Source: a virus
Strand: one strand, 5' to 3'
DNA: 23,996 nucleotides
IMG/VR virus record: IMGVR_UViG_3300031337_000266
Location: 1-23,996 of that record
Made by a program: the position numbers and the translations under genes. The notes below the pieces were generated by a model. The model did not search any database and had not been told where the DNA came from. It was given only the letters and a program-made list of their open reading frames with translations. Shown in pieces: positions 1-7,093 of this stretch (positions within the stretch are counted from its first letter, which is position 1; every line of letters begins with the position of its first letter).

Positions 1-3000
1 ATGTTACTATCATTAAACAAACCTTATACAGTAGACCCAGCACCAAGTGGCTCTTATCCTGATGATGGGGGTGTAGAGCTAACAAATGGTTTGATCGACC
101 AACATGGTTGTTGTCAAGTGAGCTGTTGTGATGTTGGGTGGTCACTTTTAGACCCTACTATAAGAATAGATTTAGAAAGCATATATCATATTGATAGCGT
201 TAAAGTACGCTATTCACGTGATAATGACTGCAGCATAGGTGCCCCATCTGTTATAGTTTATGGCTCTACTAATGATAGTGATTGGACAGAATTAGGATCT
301 GATACATTTATTGCTTCAGATAATACATGTAATTGGGGAGAAATAACTGGATTATCAGGAAAATATCGTTATATAAAATTTGCTTTTACTCGTAGTAATA
401 AATGGACTATGTTATCAGAGTTAGAAGTATATGGCGAATCGCCACCAACATTAGACACCACAGCAACTACAGATATAACTCAAGAGTCGGCAACTTTAAA
501 TGGTGATATAACAGATACGGGCGGTGAAAATGCCGATGAACGTGGATTTGTATATGATACTGTATCTCATGGAGACCCAGGCAATATAGCACCAGCAAGT
601 TCTGATTATCCAAATAATGTAAAAGAAACTGGTGATTATGGAACTGGAATTTTTAATCTTTCGGCAACCAGTTTAGATGTCGGTCAAATCTATTATGTAC
701 GAGCATATGCCCATAATTCGGGAGGTTACGCCTATGGTGATGAAGTTTCATTTGAAACACTGACGTCTTTTGGTTTTGAGTGGTTAGTTAAAAAAATACC
801 TTCTTTTGGTTTGGAATGGTTGGTTCAAAAATTACATAGTTCTTCATTTGGTTTTTTGTGGATAACAGGCAAAACCCAAAGAAGATATAATCTTTTAACA
901 TATCCATTATTCATAAAAACACCAACAGTTAGTACTTTCACATTTACATCATCGGTAACAGGAACATTAGATAGCTTGGCTGTTGATTTTAGCAATACTG
1001 GTAGTTCAGGGAGTACAATTATAAAAGTATATTTAGCAGATATATTAGAATATACATATACTGTAACAGCTAATAATTTGGCGAAAAATGAAACTATCAC
1101 TCTCAGTGATAACAATATCTCTCTGGGTGATAAGATTAGGGTAGAAATAGAATCTGTAGCAACAGGAATAGGCACATTACATGTTGCGGTTCAAGAAAAA
1201 ACTTTTACAGAACGATTAGAAATAACAAAAAAATGTAATGTTTTTAATAATACTGAATATGAAGATGAAATATTTTATGGTGATGCTAGCGAGTGGAGAC
1301 TATATATAAATCAACCACTATCATCTGTTATTCGTGTATACGCAAAATCAGGAACAAATATTTATTATCTTACAACAGCACTAGATTATGGTGATATAAA
1401 CGCCAACTATATATCTATAACTCCAGACACTATTAGTGGCTATGATGAATTAGTAATTTCCACAAAAACAGTAATAGATAATAAAGTTAAAGAAATTGTT
1501 ATACCATTGAGATTCTATGAGAACAGGGCGGACTATCCAAAATATGCCCATACTAGTTTTACTATGGATATATATTTATCGGCAATAAAACTTTATTATA
1601 GTTGGGATAATATAACTTGGTATAGTACAGATATTGATAGTAGCACTACAACAATATCAAATTTGCCGGCAACAGCAGGAACATATACATTTTATACCAG
1701 ATATTTTTATGATGACGATGGCAAAAAAGTTATAGCAGATACAACTACTATAATTTATAATCCAGACCCAATAGATGTATATATAGATCAAAATATAGTA
1801 AACTATAGTGATTCAATGCCAGCGGATAGGGTAGACATATATGCTGATGATGTTTTGGAAAAACAGATTGATATTCCTTGTACCATAAGTGGTTTTGATA
1901 ATTATACATTTCAATCCGCAAAAACAGACCCAAAATTAGAAGAACCCCTAACTATTTGGGTTGCAACAGATGGAGATGATGATAATGGAATTGGTAATTA
2001 TGACAAACCATACAAGCATTTGTATAAAGCAATACAACTAGCTGTGCGAGACAATGTTACAATTATATTAAAATCTGGTGTTTATAATGAAGAAAATTTG
2101 GAGGGAACATACCCAACGATAACAAATCCAATAACTATAGAGTCTGAAACGGGGAACTTTGAGGATGTTGTAATACATGCCTCTGGTTGGAGTAGCTACA
2201 GTTACTGTCATTCTTTTTTATATCATAACCCATTTGTAGGAACGGTCTATTTAAAGAATATTACAATAAAAATAGAGGACACAGGAGACATAAGCCAAAA
2301 GCTGTATAATGGATTTTACCAAACAAATTTAACTTTACTAAATGTATTTATTGATGGGCAAAATAATAGACTTTCGATATACGTCCACAGCGGGGCACTA
2401 AGATTTTACAAAGTTACTATTAGGAACGCATCAGGATTGGGTAGAGTAATCTGGAGTCAAGGAACGTCTTATTATAAAAACTGTATTTTTGAAAATATAG
2501 AACCTGAACTGTGTGGTTCTGTTCCAACAGAGGCAGACTATAACTGTCTTTATAATGTAACAGACAATGGTTTCTATTCTCCAGGGGCACATGATATAAC
2601 ATCTGATCCTAAGTTTACGGCAACTAATGTAGCAACATTGGAAAGCGATTCTCCTTGCAGAGACACAGGTATAGTAGTAACAGATTATGTAGAAAATTAT
2701 GGCGGTTCTGCACCAGACATGGGTTCTTATGAATTTAATTGGCAAAAAATATATATTAATACAGATGGAGCAGAAAATGTAACACTAACATCAGCAACAA
2801 TAAAGGGAATACTATATGATTTAGGAGGAGAAGATCAGGTAAAGGTATGGTTTGAATGGGGAGTAACAGACTCTTATGGCAATGAGACAACCAAAGAAAT
2901 AAAAAATTTAATAGGTGATTTTTCAGCTAATATTTCTGGTTTGACTCATAATACTTGCTATCATTACAGGGCATGCGTCTCTAAAACTGACGATTCTGGA

Positions 3001-3579
3001 ATAATGTATGGGAGCGATGAAACTATGATAACTGGTAAATTAAACCAATCATCTATTACATTAGACGCAGGGTATTTTTATGAAAAAGATATTAAATATA
3101 CTTTCGCCGAACAAACACTCGGAATAACCGAAACTCCTGATTTCAATAATCCTATATTATATTATGTTATAGGATTTAATACTACGACCAAAGAAATGGA
3201 ATTGAAAAAAGTTACTTATGAAACCTTAGATTTAACGTTTGAGGAGTTAACCACAGCATTTTTTATACCGATATGGCAATTTCAAATTAATTCTTATTTT
3301 CCCAATAATGATATAATTTCTGATGGTGTATTTGAAATAATGTCAGCAGATAAAATATTTTATCCTATAAAACTACCAACAATATATGGAGAAGCAAGTA
3401 CTAAATATAGAATTTATGATGTAACAGGAAGGTATAGAGATATAGAATTTAATAGTATTCCTACTAAAGATGATTATCTTTATTCGTTAACAGTAACAGA
3501 TGGTGATGGAAATGAAATAAAACAAGGACAAATTACACAAGAAACTATTTTAACATATACTATGGAGGAATTAGAATGA
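1..3579 (+). CDS. Mosaic tail fibre / host-binding adhesin
   Basis: This 1192-aa protein is built from extracellular binding modules and is probably a receptor-binding tail fibre or tail-tip protein. Residues ~20-144 resemble a discoidin (F5/8 type C) fold, with a Cys-rich patch near residues 37-43. Residues ~150-254 are a fibronectin-III-like repeat with the GG..ERGF and YYVRAYA signatures common in bacterial surface proteins. Three copies of an SFGxxW repeat follow at ~256-290. Residues ~652-913 look like a right-handed parallel beta-helix: they open with WVATDGDDDNG and close with PDMGSYEF. A second FnIII-like module lies at ~915-1010. The gene overlaps the tail-hub gene downstream by 4 bases (ATGA), preceded by GGAGG. 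The ATG is the first base of the window, so no ribosome site can be seen and the true start may lie upstream. Domain calls rest on reading motifs, not on profile searches. Confidence 0.75.
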   Translation: MLLSLNKPYTVDPAPSGSYPDDGGVELTNGLIDQHGCCQVSCCDVGWSLLDPTIRIDLESIYHIDSVKVRYSRDNDCSIGAPSVIVYGSTNDSDWTELGSDTFIASDNTCNWGEITGLSGKYRYIKFAFTRSNKWTMLSELEVYGESPPTLDTTATTDITQESATLNGDITDTGGENADERGFVYDTVSHGDPGNIAPASSDYPNNVKETGDYGTGIFNLSATSLDVGQIYYVRAYAHNSGGYAYGDEVSFETLTSFGFEWLVKKIPSFGLEWLVQKLHSSSFGFLWITGKTQRRYNLLTYPLFIKTPTVSTFTFTSSVTGTLDSLAVDFSNTGSSGSTIIKVYLADILEYTYTVTANNLAKNETITLSDNNISLGDKIRVEIESVATGIGTLHVAVQEKTFTERLEITKKCNVFNNTEYEDEIFYGDASEWRLYINQPLSSVIRVYAKSGTNIYYLTTALDYGDINANYISITPDTISGYDELVISTKTVIDNKVKEIVIPLRFYENRADYPKYAHTSFTMDIYLSAIKLYYSWDNITWYSTDIDSSTTTISNLPATAGTYTFYTRYFYDDDGKKVIADTTTIIYNPDPIDVYIDQNIVNYSDSMPADRVDIYADDVLEKQIDIPCTISGFDNYTFQSAKTDPKLEEPLTIWVATDGDDDNGIGNYDKPYKHLYKAIQLAVRDNVTIILKSGVYNEENLEGTYPTITNPITIESETGNFEDVVIHASGWSSYSYCHSFLYHNPFVGTVYLKNITIKIEDTGDISQKLYNGFYQTNLTLLNVFIDGQNNRLSIYVHSGALRFYKVTIRNASGLGRVIWSQGTSYYKNCIFENIEPELCGSVPTEADYNCLYNVTDNGFYSPGAHDITSDPKFTATNVATLESDSPCRDTGIVVTDYVENYGGSAPDMGSYEFNWQKIYINTDGAENVTLTSATIKGILYDLGGEDQVKVWFEWGVTDSYGNETTKEIKNLIGDFSANISGLTHNTCYHYRACVSKTDDSGIMYGSDETMITGKLNQSSITLDAGYFYEKDIKYTFAEQTLGITETPDFNNPILYYVIGFNTTTKEMELKKVTYETLDLTFEELTTAFFIPIWQFQINSYFPNNDIISDGVFEIMSADKIFYPIKLPTIYGEASTKYRIYDVTGRYRDIEFNSIPTKDDYLYSLTVTDGDGNEIKQGQITQETILTYTMEELE
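766..870 (+). repeat. Three tandem SFGxxW repeats inside the tail fibre
   Basis: Residues ~256-290 hold three imperfect copies of a 12-13-residue unit: SFGFEWLVKKIP, SFGLEWLVQKLHSS and SFGFLWITGK. They sit between the first FnIII-like module and the following beta-rich region. The codons differ between copies (for example gag/gaa and tta/ttg), so the duplication is not recent or has been under protein-level selection. Possible roles are a linker or an oligomerisation segment; the sequence does not say which. Confidence 0.6.
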
Positions 3580-6317
3580 GTGATATAACAGATGGTGGAG
3601 TAGCAAAAGTTAATTGTAAATTTAGAGATGATGGAGTTATAGAAATAGAGCTACCAATAGTAGGCTATAAAAGTACAAAAGAAACAAATATTGGTAGTCC
3701 CAAACCAGTGCGATTTGCATTTCGTCATGATTACAGTTGTCCTGCTACTTTTACAAAGGGTACACAACATGGGAAAAATGGAAGAACAAAAATAAGCATA
3801 ACTGGATTTAATGGCGGCGCAGATATAAAAGTATATCATTGTTTATATGATGGTTGGAGTTTTGACACTGGCGAATGGGATCAGTTAGTGGCATGGGGTC
3901 GTTTTTGTAGTATTGCGGCTGAATATAAGGGTATATTATCACCAGATATGGATGTTACCCACGATATAAATTATTGTTCTGGTGTACTCATTTATCCACC
4001 TAGTCTTGTTAATACTGATGGTTTAATGAGTGAAAGAACAGATTCTATTGTCATAGATTGGACAGAAACATTAGAGGCTATAACAAACCCAACATCACCA
4101 AATTATTTAGACCCACTAAAATATAGAATATTAGCATATGACGGGGCGGTAGATCCTGCTTTATGGAAAATTATGGATAAAACTAAAAAAGAATCTATTA
4201 TAGATAATAGCGTTGGCGATGTTGTAGCAGATATACAATCCGCATATACAGGAGTAAATACTGGTAGTTTTGCTTATTCTTCTTTAGATGGTAAAAAAAT
4301 AGCAGGATCATATACTGTTGGTGGGGATGGAAGAGCAGTTATAAATAGTAATGATTCTTATTCCACAGTGGCTATTAAGGAAGGAAGTGATTGTTACTAT
4401 ACTATTTTTCACCCATATATAAAATTATTTATAGTAGATTGGACTGGAATTACTCTTTCAGATTGGAAAGAGGAACAAATATTAGCAATTGGAGACGAGG
4501 ACGGCAATATTACAGGCGATAATATAGATGATGCAGACAAGGCAGATGAAACTGATAACACAGCAAGTAATTCTGGTTCTCATACTACAACAGGTAGTTC
4601 AGGAATACATAGAACAACATCACATTATAATGATTATAAAACTTCCTTTGATGTAACATATTTGTCATCTGGGAATTATAATAATTTTGTTAGTGGTGGC
4701 GGGGGCGTAATATCAGATAGTATTGTTCATGCCAACGACCAAACTTTATTTATAGAATCAATAAATTTGTTAATTTCTGGTAGTAGTATGACTGTTATTC
4801 AATTAGAGGAATTTGATAGTACATTAAAATTAGTAGCAGGCGAAAAAATATATGGGTATATAATAAATTCTGATGGTGATGTTCAACCAAGATTTTCAGG
4901 ATATGTATCTAGTATTAGTAGGCGGTTAGGAGCAAACGGCCAAGAAATAGTATATAATTGTAAAGATTGGAAATATTATTTTAATCAATTATATACACCA
5001 ATGATATACCAAAAAAAAGGCTATTTAAGAAATATTGTGAATGACCTATTAATAAAAGCAGGAATAACAAATTTTACTAACAATTTACCAAACTTGACAG
5101 TTACTGTAAAATACCAAGCAAATTCTATAATGAGTGTGTTAGATTGGGCTTGTAGTATAGCAGGAGATTATTGGTTTTGGATTGATATAAATGGCAAACT
5201 AAATATAAATAAAATAAACGGAGCAACACATTCTTTTAGGGTTCCAACTATAGGAGAGACCATTGGTACTAATAAAGTTGTAAATTTTGATGGTCTTTCT
5301 GATTTATCAAACAGTAGGTCAAGAATAGTAATTAGTGGCGGTAGTGGTAGTAAAATTTATGAAAAAGCAATTAACAGTACTTATAGTCCATCACAGCATT
5401 ATAATAGTATTCAAGAAGCTATAGATGAAGGAGGTAGAGGAGAAATAGGTATTTTTAAGCAATCAGGGACTACAACTAATACAAAAACATATTTAGTGGA
5501 TGATGGTAATTTTCATAGTACTGGTATTAATACTTATTCCCATAGTGGTGATAATCATGTTTGGTATAAAAACGGTATTGATGAAAAAACAGGAAAATAT
5601 AAATATTATTGGAAAAAAACTTCATGGACATTACCAGAGTATGACCACTATTATATTTACAGAAAGAGAAATGTAAAATTCTTTTCTGAAATGATAGCAG
5701 AAAATAGAACAGCATGGACAGACCATTATTATTGCGCTCCTAATGGTCGTGGTAAATGGACTAATGAGGGCGGAGTAAGTATACAAAATGATACAGTACG
5801 TGGAGATTCGGTAGTTTATGTGCACAGAGACCATTGTATAATGGAAATGCATTTTGCCGAAAAAAGGTTAAATGAGGATTTAACAGTATATATTGATACG
5901 GGAAATTCCGGGGGAACATATTTATATAAAAACGCTAGCTTTAGATATGTCCAAGGCTTAACTAGTATTATAGATGATACTCCATTGATGAGCGCAATTG
6001 CGGCTAATTTATCAAATTATTATAAACCAATTTATGGAGGAACATTAACCCTAGTAGGATTAAGAACTGAGTTAGAATTAGGGCAGAGAATAACTTTGAC
6101 TAATACTAGCTTACCCGCAACAGAAGCAGAAAATTTAAAGATTTTTGATATTCGCTTTGATATAGCAACACAAACAACGCAAGTAGGTCTATCAACCCGT
6201 ATAAATACTTCTGGAACTTCTATTGACCCAGAAATTATAAAAGAGAATATAGACTATTATCGAAGGGCATTGGCAGACAATAATAATTTTATATTAAGAA
6301 CAACCCAGCAATACTAA
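3576..6317 (+). CDS. Tail hub / baseplate-like structural protein
   Basis: This 913-aa protein is probably a siphovirus-type tail hub or tail-associated protein near the tail tip. Residues ~400-600 match the usual layout of phage hub proteins related to T4 gp27. A segment with GEKIYGYI and a following beta-strand region (FSGYVSSISRRL) lead to a predicted cofactor-free core containing LRNIVNDLLIKAGI, then DWACSIAGDYWFW. The C-terminal ~80 residues (TLVGLRTELELGQRITL, then QVGLST) resemble the last strands of such hubs. Residues ~305-350 form an acidic, Ser/Thr-rich low-complexity linker. The start ATG overlaps the stop of the fibre gene by 4 bases and has GGAGG 7 bases upstream. It sits between the fibre and terminase genes. 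Minor-tail-protein identity is likely; the exact hub role is inferred from motif order. Confidence 0.6.
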   Translation: MSDITDGGVAKVNCKFRDDGVIEIELPIVGYKSTKETNIGSPKPVRFAFRHDYSCPATFTKGTQHGKNGRTKISITGFNGGADIKVYHCLYDGWSFDTGEWDQLVAWGRFCSIAAEYKGILSPDMDVTHDINYCSGVLIYPPSLVNTDGLMSERTDSIVIDWTETLEAITNPTSPNYLDPLKYRILAYDGAVDPALWKIMDKTKKESIIDNSVGDVVADIQSAYTGVNTGSFAYSSLDGKKIAGSYTVGGDGRAVINSNDSYSTVAIKEGSDCYYTIFHPYIKLFIVDWTGITLSDWKEEQILAIGDEDGNITGDNIDDADKADETDNTASNSGSHTTTGSSGIHRTTSHYNDYKTSFDVTYLSSGNYNNFVSGGGGVISDSIVHANDQTLFIESINLLISGSSMTVIQLEEFDSTLKLVAGEKIYGYIINSDGDVQPRFSGYVSSISRRLGANGQEIVYNCKDWKYYFNQLYTPMIYQKKGYLRNIVNDLLIKAGITNFTNNLPNLTVTVKYQANSIMSVLDWACSIAGDYWFWIDINGKLNINKINGATHSFRVPTIGETIGTNKVVNFDGLSDLSNSRSRIVISGGSGSKIYEKAINSTYSPSQHYNSIQEAIDEGGRGEIGIFKQSGTTTNTKTYLVDDGNFHSTGINTYSHSGDNHVWYKNGIDEKTGKYKYYWKKTSWTLPEYDHYYIYRKRNVKFFSEMIAENRTAWTDHYYCAPNGRGKWTNEGGVSIQNDTVRGDSVVYVHRDHCIMEMHFAEKRLNEDLTVYIDTGNSGGTYLYKNASFRYVQGLTSIIDDTPLMSAIAANLSNYYKPIYGGTLTLVGLRTELELGQRITLTNTSLPATEAENLKIFDIRFDIATQTTQVGLSTRINTSGTSIDPEIIKENIDYYRRALADNNNFILRTTQQY

Positions 6318-6318
6318 T

Positions 6319-6978
6319 ATGGCTAAAAAGAAAGAAAAAAATAATATTAATGTTGGTACATTCTATGATAATTTTTGGAAACAAAAAATAAAAACCAAAG
6401 ATAATATTATCATATCCCCTACAGAGTTTTTCAAGAATTGGATACATGCGCAGTTATTTCCAAAACAAATGATACCAGTTGAAAAAACATTTTCCAATGG
6501 CTATAAATCACTATCAACTAATATTAATGAACTTGTAATAGGATTTGGAAAAAGATGTTTAGCAGGAAGTGTAAAACTTAGAGATGAGGAAACAAAAAGA
6601 GAATATACTATAAAAGAACTATCAGAAAATAAGAAGGCAATATTGGTAAAAGGAGTTAAGATAATAGGACGTAGCAATAAAGGTAACCCCAAAGGAAGGG
6701 TTGTTACTCAAAAAACAGGAATACCATTTTATAAAGGAAAATCAAAAATATATAGGGTAAAGACAAAATCAGGAAAGGAAATATTGGTTGGAGAGCATCA
6801 TAGGTTTTTGTCTAAAGATGGATGGAAAGAAATAAAAGACTTAAAGGTTAAGGAAAAGATTATGGTATCCAAAGCTCCAAATGAATCATTATCAGAAGAG
6901 CGAGAAAAACAAAGAAAATATAAAATTAGCAAAAGAATGAAATTTAATCCACCAAAACATTTAAAGAAGGTAAATTAA
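6319..6978 (+). CDS. terL: TerL N-fragment fused to the N-half of a split intein
   Basis: Residues 1-79 are the N-terminus of the large terminase: PTEFFKNWIHAQLFPKQ is the usual entry to the ATPase domain, and it ends in VIGFGKR, the first half of Walker A. Residue Cys80 (codon 6556) begins an intein. Block A is CLAGSVKL; a block B region follows at ~155-178 (GKEILVGEHHRFLS, then DGWKEIKDLK). No endonuclease motif is visible, and the frame stops at TAA 6976-6978 with no block F or G. The rest of the intein and of TerL is in the next frame, one base later. The block B Thr of the usual TxxH is Gly here. There is no clear Shine-Dalgarno before this ATG; translation may be coupled to the upstream stop at 6317. 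A deletion of T6976 would fuse the two frames, so a frameshifted cis-intein is the main alternative. Confidence 0.8.
   Translation: MAKKKEKNNINVGTFYDNFWKQKIKTKDNIIISPTEFFKNWIHAQLFPKQMIPVEKTFSNGYKSLSTNINELVIGFGKRCLAGSVKLRDEETKREYTIKELSENKKAILVKGVKIIGRSNKGNPKGRVVTQKTGIPFYKGKSKIYRVKTKSGKEILVGEHHRFLSKDGWKEIKDLKVKEKIMVSKAPNESLSEEREKQRKYKISKRMKFNPPKHLKKVN
6556..6975 (+). other. N-half of the TerL Walker A intein
   Basis: This is a 140-residue N-intein, from Cys80 to Asn219 of the upstream TerL frame. It carries the nucleophilic Cys1 and blocks A and B. The last ~38 residues are a highly charged, mostly basic tail. By count the half has about 40 Lys/Arg against 16 Asp/Glu. It is longer than the roughly 100-residue N-inteins of the DnaE family, which suggests remnants of a linker region. 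Confidence 0.75.
6964..6970 (+). promoter_or_regulatory. Ribosome binding site of the second TerL frame
   Basis: The purine-rich run AAGAAGG lies 9 bases before the ATG at 6980 and inside the end of the upstream frame. It supports independent initiation of the C-fragment. It is weaker proof than it looks, because Lys/Glu-rich coding sequence in this phage is purine-rich anyway. Confidence 0.5.
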
Positions 6979-6979
6979 A

Positions 6980-7093
6980 ATGTTAGCATGGGATGAGATA
7001 ACGGAAATAGAATGTATTGGCGAAGATGATATTTATGATTTGGAAGTTCCAGAAACAAATACTTATATCGCACAAGGATTTGTTAATCATAAT
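6980..7093 (+). other. C-half of the TerL Walker A intein
   Basis: Residues 1-38 carry block F (IYDLEVPETNTYIAQG) and block G (FVNHN), followed by Ser39 as the +1 nucleophile. The length is close to the 35-36 residues of known DnaE C-inteins. It contains ten Asp/Glu and no Lys/Arg. The block F His is replaced by Asn (T-N-T-Y). The penultimate His and the terminal Asn needed for Asn cyclisation are kept. Confidence 0.8.

Noticed and set aside
825-1175. Minus-strand open frame of 116 codons inside the tail fibre gene
   Set aside because: It lies wholly within a well-supported gene and its product has no domain or ribosome site. Several similar opposite-strand frames elsewhere were rejected for the same reason.
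4480-4560. Calcium-binding loop (DEDGNI) in the tail hub's acidic linker
   Set aside because: The first and last acidic ligands of an EF-hand loop are missing. Low-complexity composition explains it.
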